DNA of 64,000 nt from Desulfobulbus propionicus. GTDB taxonomy: Bacteria; Desulfobacterota; Desulfobulbia; Desulfobulbales; Desulfobulbaceae. The notes beneath the pieces were generated by a model, which was not told the DNA's origin, made no database searches, and saw only the letters and a list, made by a program, of their open reading frames with translations. Both the position numbers and the translations under genes were made by a program. The stretch is taken from the NCBI GenBank assembly GCA_002748755.1, contig PDTD01000019.1:1-64000 (forward strand). Direction: 5' to 3'. Shown here one piece after another: positions 44,347-52,931 of the stretch (within the stretch, counting starts at the first letter, position 1; the number at the start of each line of letters is the position of its first letter).

Positions 44347-44430
44347 CGCGGATCTCTCATCAGCTCAGGTGTTGCCAGGATTGGTAGTTTTGGGTAACTC
44401 CCTATACTTGGATATATGTGGTGCCAAAAT
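44344..44430 (-). repeat. 228-bp TIR element, right-end fragment, reversed
   Basis: From TAGCGCGGATCTCTCATCAGCTCAGG (seen in part) onward, the complement of the family's right half is present: CAGGATTGGTAGTTTTGGGTAACTCC, then TGGTGCCAAAATATA. It stops before the middle. Its terminal TA forms the TAG stop of the CorC-like gene. Confidence 0.7.
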
Positions 44431-44548
44431 ATATACACTCTTAACCTGAGAAGTAATCTGTGCTGGGGGTTGACGAAAAACAGAATGTATTATGGGGACA
44501 CACCGCATCTTATATATTGACAGGTGGCGTTCTCAAGCAGGAAAAAAC

Positions 44549-45349
44549 ATGAATAATCGACACCAAGAGGCTGTTCGCAGGTTGCAGGCAGCTACGCACC
44601 ATAAACAAGCACCAACAGACGACATGCAATCTATCGTTATCCGAAAAACACCCAACAGATGCCAAAGATCCACCCATTTCATCAGAAGAAGAAGTTTCCT
44701 ATTCCTTGGCTTCGTACTGTTTGCAACGCTCAGTATCCCGGCTCTTCTGTCTGCCCAGACTTTGTACATCCAACCCACGGCGGAAATTCCCCTTCGGCGT
44801 GGCCAGGGCTCTCAATACGCGATTATCGCTGTGGTCAAGGACGGCAGCTCTGTACAACTCCTCGAAGAATCTGATGATTGGGCACGGGTGCTGCTTGACA
44901 ATGGTAAGGATGGGTGGCTTCTCAGGCGCTACCTGAGTACTCAGCGACCTCCCAATCAGCAGGTAGACATACTGAGCCGGGAAAATGTCTTACTAACTGA
45001 AAAGAATGTTTTACTGGAAAAGCAGTTACAAGAATTGTCTGATTTAAATGGCCGGACCGAACAGGAACTCTCAGCCTGTCTTGCTGCCCGAACAGATATC
45101 CGGGACGAATTGGAGTCGCTGCAAAACGACACCGTGGATGTGCAGCGCACCAAAAAATCTCTGGCCGAAGCCAGCGTAGAGATCGCACAGCTCCACAACC
45201 AACTGACCGACCTGCAGATCGAAAACACGGTATTGAAAAAGAATGAGTCTATTAAATGGTTCCTGGTCGGCACAGGGGTTCTTCTCTCAGGTTGGCTGCT
45301 TGGCCGTTTTACCAAAAGTAACAAGAAGAGAAGGTCAAGCCTGCTGTAG
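44549..45349 (+). CDS. SH3-domain/coiled-coil membrane protein (TIGR04211/YgiM type)
   Basis: A transmembrane or signal segment at about 47-70 (FLFLGFVLFATLSIPALLSA) is followed by a bacterial SH3 domain (TLYIQPTAEIPLRRGQGSQY, VVKDGSSVQLLEESDDWARVLL, GWLLRRYLS). Then comes a long coiled coil (about 140-235, ENVLLTEKNVLLEKQLQEL) and a C-terminal membrane helix (WFLVGTGVLLSGWLLGRF) with a basic tail. This matches the SH3 domain protein family related to YgiM; the function is unknown. An AGGAAAAAAC site supports ATG 44549; an upstream in-frame ATG at 44492 is possible. Confidence 0.85.
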   Translation: MNNRHQEAVRRLQAATHHKQAPTDDMQSIVIRKTPNRCQRSTHFIRRRSFLFLGFVLFATLSIPALLSAQTLYIQPTAEIPLRRGQGSQYAIIAVVKDGSSVQLLEESDDWARVLLDNGKDGWLLRRYLSTQRPPNQQVDILSRENVLLTEKNVLLEKQLQELSDLNGRTEQELSACLAARTDIRDELESLQNDTVDVQRTKKSLAEASVEIAQLHNQLTDLQIENTVLKKNESIKWFLVGTGVLLSGWLLGRFTKSNKKRRSSLL

Positions 45350-45360
45350 TGAGAAACAGG

Positions 45361-46494
45361 CTACTGCATGGCCTCAAGGATAACTTCGACCTCTGCTTCC
45401 TGCCCTTCCCGCAGAACTTGCAGAACTACTTTTTCCCCCACACGGTATCGTTCAAGCTCGTCTCGTAGGGAATCATACCCACTGACCCGTCTGCCGTTGA
45501 CAGCCAGGATAACATCCCCAAGGATAAGCCCCCCTGCAACCTGTCTAGTCCCTTTCAACCCTGCCTGATCAGCAGTGGAACCCTTGATGACCTTGAGGAT
45601 GAGGACTCCCTCCAGGCCCAATTCATCGATCAGCCGTTGGTTGGCGATGCTGATCCCGAGCCCCGGACGAATAACTGTACCGTGTCGTATGATGTGCGGC
45701 ACAACCCGGTTTACTTCGCCTACTGGAACGGCAAAACCGATTCCCGAACTTCCCCCCGAAGGACTATAGATGGCAGTGTTCACCCCAATTAGTCGGCCGG
45801 CGCTGTCCAGCAACGGCCCGCCGGAGTTTCCCGGATTGATGGCAGCATCGGTCTGGATGACATCATGGATGGTTCGTCCTGTCACCGCCGTAATTTCACG
45901 GCCTAAAGCGCTGACCACCCCGGTGGTCAGGGTCTGATCCAGTCCAAAGGGGTTGCCGATGGCAAAGACTTTCTGGCCCACCAGCAGGCTGGTAGACTCA
46001 CCAATGGAAATGGGCTGCAGTTTGTTTGCAGGGGCGGATATCTGCAAAACAGCCAGGTCCCTGTCAGGGGCAGCTCCCACCAGGACCCCCTTCCAGGTTG
46101 TATGGTCAGCCAGGGTCACCTCAATACGGTTGGCATCGGAAATGACATGATAGTTGGTGACAATACGTCCAGATGTATCCCAGATAAATCCCGATCCAGT
46201 ACCCTGCGGAATCTCGTAGATATTGAGGTTGAACAGTCCTCTACGCACCCCGATACTGGTGATGTAAACCACCGAAGGCGCTGAACTACGAAATATTTCT
46301 ATGGTATTCAGTTCGTCTGCAGCGAGTTCGCCACGAGCGACCACTGTCCGGGGTGCGGCATCGGGATCGTAGAGAGCCGGTTGAAAACTCTGATACAGCA
46401 GCCAGAGCAGCACGGCAGCTCCACCGATCCAGAGGAAAACCTTCTTTGAGGAGCTGGTACGCATTCTGCTCCCGGAAAATCCTCGTTTATTCAT
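45361..46494 (-). CDS. HtrA-family serine protease with one PDZ domain (DegS-like)
   Basis: An N-terminal membrane anchor (about 17-35, LWIGGAAVLLWLLYQSF) is followed by a trypsin-like domain with His in VTNYHVISDANRIEV, Asp in APDRDLAVLQI and Ser in NPGNSGGPLLDSAG. A single PDZ domain ends the protein (about 275-377, VILKVIKGSTADQAGLKGTR, VILAVNGRRV). One PDZ and a membrane anchor point to the DegS/HhoB type that senses misfolded envelope proteins. No RseA gene is nearby. 46495-46760 holds no gene; a weakly similar 228-bp element end is discussed elsewhere. Confidence 0.92.
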   Translation of the reverse strand: MNKRGFSGSRMRTSSSKKVFLWIGGAAVLLWLLYQSFQPALYDPDAAPRTVVARGELAADELNTIEIFRSSAPSVVYITSIGVRRGLFNLNIYEIPQGTGSGFIWDTSGRIVTNYHVISDANRIEVTLADHTTWKGVLVGAAPDRDLAVLQISAPANKLQPISIGESTSLLVGQKVFAIGNPFGLDQTLTTGVVSALGREITAVTGRTIHDVIQTDAAINPGNSGGPLLDSAGRLIGVNTAIYSPSGGSSGIGFAVPVGEVNRVVPHIIRHGTVIRPGLGISIANQRLIDELGLEGVLILKVIKGSTADQAGLKGTRQVAGGLILGDVILAVNGRRVSGYDSLRDELERYRVGEKVVLQVLREGQEAEVEVILEAMQ

Positions 46495-46760
46495 AAATTC
46501 CCTTTATAGTAGAGACGTACGGGGGATACAATACCTTGATTGTGTAGCACTCCAAACCCGAATTTTTCACCAACATCTTGGAGAAATTGACCACAAGTAT
46601 GTTGTTACTGACCAACTGCTTTTAATGGAAATTTGAAAATATCTGGAAAATATCATGAGCTACTCGGGTTAGGCTATAAAGAGAATAGAACTGCTGCAAA
46701 GCAGAGGCCCTGTGAGAGACTGTTATTTGTCTTCTGGTTATTCAGACTTAAAAAAACAAA

Positions 46761-48143
46761 CTACAGATGCAGCAAGGACTTAGCCACCATAAAATAGAGG
46801 CCAACCCCAAGCACGTCCACAGCCGTGGTGATAAACGGGCCCGTTGCTACAGCGGCATCAATATTCAGCCTTTTCAAAACCAACGGCACAAAGCTTCCCA
46901 CTGTGGCAGCCATAACCATGACAGCAAAAACCGAAGCCCCGACCACAAACCCCAGCTCCATGGGATCAGAATAGCTGAAAAAGGCTATCACGCCCAGCAG
47001 CAGACCAAAAACGACTCCCAAGGCAACACCGACAGCTGTCTCCTTAGCTATAACTTGCAGAAACTGTTGCGTATTAACCCGGCCCGTCGCCAGCCCGCGG
47101 ACAATGATAGTGCTTGACTGGGTGGCGATATTACCGCCCATACCGGCTATTATGGGAATAAATGCAGCCAGTGCTAAGACCTGGGTGAGCGCCTCTTCAA
47201 AGGAGTTGATGATATACATGGCCCCAACGCCCCCGAACCAGGAAGCAAGCAGCCAGGGCGCTCGGATCAGAATTTTTTGGTGCAGCGGTTTGAGCAGAAT
47301 CTCTTGGTCACGACCAGCACCAGCCATCTGCATGAAATCCTCGTTGGCCTCTTCGCGCAGAACATCAATAATGTCATCCACAGTAACGATACCAACCATG
47401 GTGAAGGTGGCATCCACCACAGGCACGGCAAGCAAATTATATTGAGAAACAATGTGAGCGACCTCTTCCTGATCAGTGTCGGTGGTGACGGTGATCACAT
47501 TGGCATTCATGATGTTTTTGAGTTTCCGGTGCATGGGGTGGAGAATAAGTTCACGCAGCGACAGAACGCCGGCCAGTTGTCCCTCACCATGGGTGATATA
47601 GAGATAAAACACCATCTCCTTTTCCTCGCTGCGCTTCTGTACCTTGGCGATGGCATCTTCCACAGTCAGTTCCTCGTCAAGGTACATAAAATCCGGTGAC
47701 ATGATACCGCCAGCCGTGTCGGGATCGTATTTCAGAAGTTCCTCGACCTCGTATCGATCCTTAAGTTCCATATGGGTACGAATTTCCATCGCCACTTCAT
47801 CCGGCAGGGCGTCCAGCACATCCGCAGCATCATCCGAAGCCATTTCGGTTACCACATCGGCCATGAATTGATGGGACAGTCCTTCGACCAACTCAAGCAT
47901 GATGGGCTTGTCCAACTCACTGAAAAAATCAGCTATTTTTTCTGTCTGGGCAAGGATTTCAAAAATATCCTTTTGCTCAGCAAAGCCAAGTGAGCGAAAT
48001 ACATAGGCCATGTCTGCCGGATGTGTTTTGAGAATAAGCTTGCGAATATTCTCTACAGCACCGCGCCTGTGCAAACGACGCAACGTGTCTCGTAACACCT
48101 TGCCCTCGATCCCTATCATTTCTCTTTTTGGTGTTTTTTCCAT
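46761..48143 (-). CDS. mgtE: Magnesium transporter MgtE
   Basis: Order of domains: the cytosolic N domain (about 1-135, HPADMAYVFRSLGFAEQKDIFEIL, MASDDAADVLDALPDEVAMEI), two CBS domains (about 140-260, SPDFMYLDEELTVEDAI, VVDATFTMVGIVTVDDIIDVL), then five membrane helices (about 290-460) with the conserved MGGNIATQSSTIIVRGLATG, each seen in part. The N and CBS domains gate the channel by sensing cytosolic magnesium. ATG 48143 with GGAG 8 bases upstream gives 460 residues. A longer in-frame start at 48275 is less likely. Confidence 0.94.
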   Translation of the reverse strand: MEKTPKREMIGIEGKVLRDTLRRLHRRGAVENIRKLILKTHPADMAYVFRSLGFAEQKDIFEILAQTEKIADFFSELDKPIMLELVEGLSHQFMADVVTEMASDDAADVLDALPDEVAMEIRTHMELKDRYEVEELLKYDPDTAGGIMSPDFMYLDEELTVEDAIAKVQKRSEEKEMVFYLYITHGEGQLAGVLSLRELILHPMHRKLKNIMNANVITVTTDTDQEEVAHIVSQYNLLAVPVVDATFTMVGIVTVDDIIDVLREEANEDFMQMAGAGRDQEILLKPLHQKILIRAPWLLASWFGGVGAMYIINSFEEALTQVLALAAFIPIIAGMGGNIATQSSTIIVRGLATGRVNTQQFLQVIAKETAVGVALGVVFGLLLGVIAFFSYSDPMELGFVVGASVFAVMVMAATVGSFVPLVLKRLNIDAAVATGPFITTAVDVLGVGLYFMVAKSLLHL

Positions 48144-48362
48144 AACAGCTCCAGAATCCCAAGGACAGTTAGGTTGCGAACAGGTATTTCCTACATGCGG
48201 ACACTTCCTTTCCGGTATTGCAAAAGGCAAAAGCAGGGAGTATCCCAAATCTGTAAGCACTATCAGGGTGTTCACAAACTAAAAAAAATACTTCCGCTGC
48301 CTGCGGGAGTACAAAAAGGGGCTATAGTACAGAATCGGGCGCTATAATGTCAAACCATAAAA

Positions 48363-48396
48363 ACCGGTCGTCCATAGATGGACGGCCTGAAAAAAG
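48363..48396. terminator. Hairpin between mgtE and the DUF2065 gene
   Basis: GGTCGTCCAT (48365-48374) pairs with ATGGACGGCC (48377-48386) with one mismatch, followed by AAAAAA and preceded by AAAAA. It could act as a terminator in either direction; it follows the DUF2065 gene on the minus strand. Confidence 0.55.
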
Positions 48397-48419
48397 GACA
48401 TGCCAGGATATGAAGCTGC

Positions 48420-48620
48420 TTAGCCGAACAGACCACTTTTTTGGCCTATCCAGCAGACGAGAAAACCAATAACCATAGAAATAATACCAACCGCACGCAG
48501 CTGTTCAGGCGGCATATCAACGAGTTGACGTAACCAGCGCTTCATGGCTTCCGGCGCAGCCACATAGGGCAATCCTTCCAAGACAAAAACCAAACCAATT
48601 AAAGTGATGAGTACCTTCAT
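48420..48620 (-). CDS. DUF2065 family inner-membrane protein (YjeT-like)
   Basis: This 66-residue protein starts MKVLITLIGLVFVLEGLPYVAAPEAM (seen in part) with a first membrane helix, and ends with a second one (VGIISMVIGFLVCWIGQ). The EGLPYxxxP motif and RAVG-helix pattern are typical of DUF2065. The function is unknown. The upstream in-frame ATG at 48656 is rejected, because M13 fits the family start. Confidence 0.85.
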   Translation of the reverse strand: MKVLITLIGLVFVLEGLPYVAAPEAMKRWLRQLVDMPPEQLRAVGIISMVIGFLVCWIGQKSGLFG

Positions 48621-48671
48621 ATTGTACCCTTTACCAGAAAGGACCAAGAGAAGCAATCAGCGACAAACATA

Positions 48672-48701
48672 TTGACAATACTCAAATAAAAAAAGTATGC
48701 T
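48672..48701 (+). promoter_or_regulatory. Likely sigma-70 promoter of purM
   Basis: TTGACA at 48672-48677 and TATGCT at 48696-48701, spacer 18 with an A-rich stretch. It lies 71 bases before the purM ATG. The -10 element deviates from consensus, so strength is uncertain. Confidence 0.5.
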
Positions 48702-48772
48702 ATTCCATCTTTACGCATACTTCCCGTGACTGTCGGCCATCATGGCTAAGTTTCCCTTAATAACGAACATAT

Positions 48773-49822
48773 ATGACAAATTCAACACGTACATACGCTG
48801 AGGCAGGTGTCGACATAGACAAGGGCAACCTTTTTATTTCTCATATAAAAAATATAGTTGCCGCAACCCATCGCAGGGGGGTGCTCAATGATATCGGCGG
48901 TTTTTCCGGTCTCTTTGCCATCGGCGACTCCGAGTGTACGGATCCCGTGCTCATTGCCTCAACAGACGGGGTCGGCACCAAGCTGGCCATTGCCAAAATG
49001 TGCCACAGGCACGATACCATAGGCATAGACCTGGTTGCCATGTGTGTCAACGACGTCATTGTGTGCGGGGCAAAACCATTGTTTTTTCTTGACTATTTCT
49101 CTTCCAGCAAGCTAGAACTCGAAGTCGCCACCGAGGTTGTCAAAGGAATTGCTGAAGGATGCAAGTTAGCGCAATGTTCCCTTATCGGCGGGGAAACAGC
49201 CGAGATGCCAGGACTATATCAGCCCGGAGACTATGACTTGGCTGGCTTTGTGGTCGGGATAGCGGACCGTAACGCCATTATAGATGGCAGCGATATCAAG
49301 GTAGGTAACAAGATTATCGGGCTTGCATCCTCAGGTCTGCATTCCAACGGCTACTCCCTGGTCAGGCAAGTGCTGTTTAAGGATTTGGGCAGGAAGGTCG
49401 ACCACTACATAGAAGAGTTCCAATGCTCCCTGGGAGAAGAATTGCTCCGACCGACCCGCATCTATGTGGATGCCATCACGAACATAGTTCGCAGATATCC
49501 CATCAATGGTCTGGTACACAATACCGGTGGCGGTTTTATTGACAACATTCCCCGTATTCTTCCCCTTGGTTGCGATGCCAAAATCATGCAGGGGACCTGG
49601 CCTGTTCTGCCTGTCTTTTCATACCTGCAACATTACAGTAATGTGCCCGAAAAAGAAATGTACCGCACCTTCAATATGGGTATAGGAATGCTTGCCATTG
49701 TGGACGAAGAATATGTGGAAGACATCCTGCACCAGTTGACGGCTCTGGGCGAGAAACCCTACCTGATCGGAGAAATCACCGCCACAAAAGGGGATACTGA
49801 GACAAAGGTGTTTTTCGTCTAA
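48773..49822 (+). CDS. purM: Phosphoribosylformylglycinamidine cyclo-ligase PurM (AIR synthetase)
   Basis: This step of purine synthesis also makes aminoimidazole ribotide, the substrate of ThiC. Blocks seen: TYAEAGVDIDKGN at the start, IGGFSGLFAI, LIASTDGVGTKLAIA, IGIDLVAMCVNDVIVCGAKPLFFLDYF (seen in part), GGETAEMPGLY, GLASSGLHSNGYSLVR and HNTGGGFIDNIPRILP. It has 349 residues, standard length. It is a single gene with a bidirectional terminator downstream. Confidence 0.96.
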   Translation: MTNSTRTYAEAGVDIDKGNLFISHIKNIVAATHRRGVLNDIGGFSGLFAIGDSECTDPVLIASTDGVGTKLAIAKMCHRHDTIGIDLVAMCVNDVIVCGAKPLFFLDYFSSSKLELEVATEVVKGIAEGCKLAQCSLIGGETAEMPGLYQPGDYDLAGFVVGIADRNAIIDGSDIKVGNKIIGLASSGLHSNGYSLVRQVLFKDLGRKVDHYIEEFQCSLGEELLRPTRIYVDAITNIVRRYPINGLVHNTGGGFIDNIPRILPLGCDAKIMQGTWPVLPVFSYLQHYSNVPEKEMYRTFNMGIGMLAIVDEEYVEDILHQLTALGEKPYLIGEITATKGDTETKVFFV

Positions 49823-49932
49823 AAAAACGTGGCTCAAGAAACCCTGCCATGGCGCTCACAGAACGCTCACAGAAGCCCTTGAGAGATCACAGTCGGTGCC
49901 GACTACTCGCCCTGCTTAAAAAGACAAGCAAG

Positions 49933-49964
49933 AAAGGCATGCTGTCGCTGGACAGCATGCCTTT
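49933..49964. terminator. Bidirectional terminator between purM and mog
   Basis: AAAGGCATGCTGTC and GACAGCATGCCTTT are perfect 14-bp complements around GCTG. The convergent genes purM and mog flank it, so it can end both transcripts. Confidence 0.85.
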
Positions 49965-49992
49965 CCCCTGCCCAGGTTCGTGACAGAGCTGA

Positions 49993-50511
49993 TCAGCTTC
50001 GGCCACAATCGGCTGTCCCGCCTTTCAGTTTGTACAAGCCATGTTCCAAGGCAGGCAGCACAGCCTGGAGATTTTCCCTGGCAGCTTTCTCACTCCCCGG
50101 TAGATTGATAATCAGGGTCTGTTTTCGTATTCCGGCAATCCCCCTTGACCAGACAGCCTGAATGGTCTTTTCCAGGCTGGCCATCCGCATAGCCTCACTA
50201 AGACCGGGGAGTTCCAGTTCAATGACCCGCCGGGTGGCTTCCGGGGTCCGGTCTGAAGGGGCGACACCGGTCCCCCCGGTCGTGATGATGCAATCCAGGC
50301 CGAGATCATCGACCCAGTGCAGCAGGGTCTGTTCTATCTGGTCGGGCTGATCCGGCAAGATAGTGTAGTTCCCGATGGAAAAGCCGGCCCGGGTGAGCAT
50401 TTCCTGGAGCATGGCACCGCTGGTATCGATTCGTTCTCCCCGGGAGCCCTTGTCACTCAGGGTCAGGACTCCACAGGTATAGATCGCTGTTTTGCAAACT
50501 GAATCACTCAT
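49993..50511 (-). CDS. mog: Molybdopterin adenylyltransferase (MogA/MoaB family)
   Basis: This enzyme adenylates molybdopterin before metal insertion. GVLTLSDKGSRGERID, DCIITTGGTGVAPSDRTPEAT and INLPGSEKAARENLQAVLPALEHGL (seen in part) are signature blocks. 172 residues matches MogA/MoaB. Whether it is MogA or MoaB cannot be settled by eye. It is a single gene downstream of the EF-G paralogue on the same strand. A molybdo- or tungsto-enzyme elsewhere in the genome is implied. Confidence 0.88.
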   Translation of the reverse strand: MSDSVCKTAIYTCGVLTLSDKGSRGERIDTSGAMLQEMLTRAGFSIGNYTILPDQPDQIEQTLLHWVDDLGLDCIITTGGTGVAPSDRTPEATRRVIELELPGLSEAMRMASLEKTIQAVWSRGIAGIRKQTLIINLPGSEKAARENLQAVLPALEHGLYKLKGGTADCGRS

Positions 50512-50595
50512 ATATCCTCGTCACAAGCATCCAATGGCAAGAATCAGGGCCACATGAACACGAAGAGCCCACAGCTCTTCCCCTGGGACTGGTTC

Positions 50596-52659
50596 TTACT
50601 CGGCGGCCTGTTTGTATTCCTCGATGATTTTATCGGCAATATGACTGGGGACTTCCTCGTAATGGGAGAAGGTAACTGTAAATGTGCCCTGCCCGCCTGT
50701 CATAGAGGTCAAATCCAGGGCATACAGCAGAATTTCAGCCTGGGGGACATGGGCGTTGACGACCTCGGCCTTGTCTGTAGAATCCATGCCAAGGACCTTC
50801 CCCCTGCGACTGTTTAAATCGCCCATGACATCACCAACATAATCCTTGGGTACGCGCACTTCCAACTCCATGATAGGCTCAAGCAGGATGGGCTGAGCGT
50901 CCATAACGCCTTTCTTGAAAGCCAATGAGCCTGCCACCTTGAATGCCATTTCGGAGGAATCCACGCTATGGAAAGAGCCATCAATCAAGTTGACTTTCAG
51001 ATCAACGAATGGATAGCCGGCAATAACACCTTTTTCCATGGCCTCTAGAATACCCTTTTCAACCGCAGGCCTATACTGCTGGGGAATAACACCGCCAACA
51101 ATGGAGTCAACAAATTCAAACTGCTCACCCCGGGAGAGCGGGCTCAACTCAACGGTGCAATCACCGAATTGACCGCGTCCGCCTGATTGTTTTTTATGCT
51201 TACCCTGGACAGTGGTCGAACCTTTGATGGTTTCCCGGTAGGGAACCTTGGGCGTTCTCAGGTCCATCTCAACGCTGAATTTGCGCTTGAGTTTCTCCCC
51301 GATAACCTCCAGGTGTACCTGACCCACACCGGAAAGAAGCACTTCCCTGGTTTGCTGTTCCCTGGTGAGTTTCAGGGTCAAATCTTCATCCAGCAGTTTA
51401 GTGATGGAGGCAAACAGTTTTTCCTCATCCCCTTTCTTTGCGGAAACCGCATACGAAAGCACCGAAGGCAGAGCGTCCGGTGTGTCAAGTACAATGGGCT
51501 GGGCTTCTGTGCACAGGGTATCACCGGTGGTGGTTTCTTTCAGTTTGGCGACGGCCACGACCATACCGGGAAGGGCGGTATCAATGGGTTTTTGCTCCTT
51601 GCCTTGCATGATATAGAGTTGGCCAAATCTCTCAGCGAGATCCTTGCCAGCATTGTAGAAGCTGTCTCCAGAAAGGGTGCCGGAAAACACCCGGAAAAGA
51701 GTCAGACGACCGGCAAAGGGGTCGGCCATGGTTTTGAAAACCAAGGCGGAAAAGGGCGCCTCAGCGGATGACTCCAGTTCAACCAACTCACCATCCTTGG
51801 GACTGGAGCCAACAATCGTAGGCCGTTTATCAGGTGAGGGGAAGAGGTCTGCTATGGCATCCAGGACAATACTGGACCCAAAGTTGTGCACAGAGGCGCA
51901 GGGGATAACCGGAGCAATCTGCCCCTGTTCAACCGCCTTGCGCAGCCCTGTCTGTATTTCTTCAGCTGTCAGTTCACCCTCTTCCAGGAATTTTTCCAAC
52001 AGGTCATCATCGGTTTCAGCAATATACTCTGCCAGGCTTTCGTATAAAGACTCTACCTCATCCTCCATGTCCGCCGGGATGTCTTCGGTTTTGGTTTTGC
52101 CTGTACCATCGAACATCAGGGCTTTTCGGGCCAGGAGATCGACAACCCCCTTGAAGTTTTCTTCTGCCCCGATGGGCAGATGGGTGATCACCGGGTTGAT
52201 GGCAAAACTTTTGCGAATTTGCTCCACAGTTTTGTCAAAATTGGCCCGCTCGCGGTCCATCTTGGATATACAAATCAGCCGAGGCAGGTTTTTTCCCAGG
52301 ATCATATCCACAAATTTCTCAGTCTGCGGCCGAACACCAAGTACAGCGCCGACCACCAGAATGGCACTGTCAGCCACATTTGCGGCAAAAACGGTTTCAT
52401 TGATAAAATTATCATCGCCAGGGGTGTCCATGAGGAAGACATCCTTTTTTTTCCAACTCAGATGTCCGAATCCGGTGCTGATGGAAATGTGGCGTTTCTG
52501 TTCTTCCGCCTCGTAATCCATGGAGGCGGTCCCTTCATCTACCTTCCCCAGACGATTCACCGATCCGGCGGTAAACAGTAACGCCTCCGCTAATGTTGAT
52601 TTACCGCTGTTGCCATGTCCAAGAATAACCGTATTCCTAATGTGCTGAACGTCCTGCAT
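50596..52659 (-). CDS. Elongation factor G-like protein (EF-G paralogue)
   Basis: This 687-residue GTPase has EF-G domain order. G1 is ILGHGNSGKSTLAEALL, G3 FLMDTPGDDNF, and G4 SKMD rather than NKMD. Domains II to V follow (SALVFKTMADPFAGRLTLFRVFSG, TVQGKHKKQSGGRGQFGDCTVEL, each seen in part). Such paralogues (EF-G2/FusA2-like) occur beside a true EF-G, and their roles are not settled: back-translocation, recycling and weaker GTPase activity have all been described. It is not in a str operon, which supports paralogue status. Confidence 0.9.
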   Translation of the reverse strand: MQDVQHIRNTVILGHGNSGKSTLAEALLFTAGSVNRLGKVDEGTASMDYEAEEQKRHISISTGFGHLSWKKKDVFLMDTPGDDNFINETVFAANVADSAILVVGAVLGVRPQTEKFVDMILGKNLPRLICISKMDRERANFDKTVEQIRKSFAINPVITHLPIGAEENFKGVVDLLARKALMFDGTGKTKTEDIPADMEDEVESLYESLAEYIAETDDDLLEKFLEEGELTAEEIQTGLRKAVEQGQIAPVIPCASVHNFGSSIVLDAIADLFPSPDKRPTIVGSSPKDGELVELESSAEAPFSALVFKTMADPFAGRLTLFRVFSGTLSGDSFYNAGKDLAERFGQLYIMQGKEQKPIDTALPGMVVAVAKLKETTTGDTLCTEAQPIVLDTPDALPSVLSYAVSAKKGDEEKLFASITKLLDEDLTLKLTREQQTREVLLSGVGQVHLEVIGEKLKRKFSVEMDLRTPKVPYRETIKGSTTVQGKHKKQSGGRGQFGDCTVELSPLSRGEQFEFVDSIVGGVIPQQYRPAVEKGILEAMEKGVIAGYPFVDLKVNLIDGSFHSVDSSEMAFKVAGSLAFKKGVMDAQPILLEPIMELEVRVPKDYVGDVMGDLNSRRGKVLGMDSTDKAEVVNAHVPQAEILLYALDLTSMTGGQGTFTVTFSHYEEVPSHIADKIIEEYKQAAE

Positions 52660-52931
52660 GGGTTCCTCCGGTGAAAGGGATGTTGGAATTAAGGGGGTGT
52701 GGAACTCTCTTTGTTACCTGAATCGGGCCTTCTCAGTCGTTGATTTATTCTCCCGTTCTGAGTTGAGGCAGGATTGAGGCGATCTCTAGCAATGCATATA
52801 ATTTACTTTCTCTTTTCAAACAGGTCTGGTAACCATCAATGCTGCGAAGGGCGTCTCTGTGACAAACAGAGTTTTCTATATTTTCAAATTACACGAGCAA
52901 AGTCAAGGGATACCTAATTCAGAAAGCACCT

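Noticed and set aside
46555-46675. A further copy of the 228-bp element between the HtrA and mgtE genes
   Set aside because: The ends look similar (ACCCGAATTTTTCACCAACA and CTCGGGTTAG), but the body lacks the conserved blocks, so the match is too weak to call.
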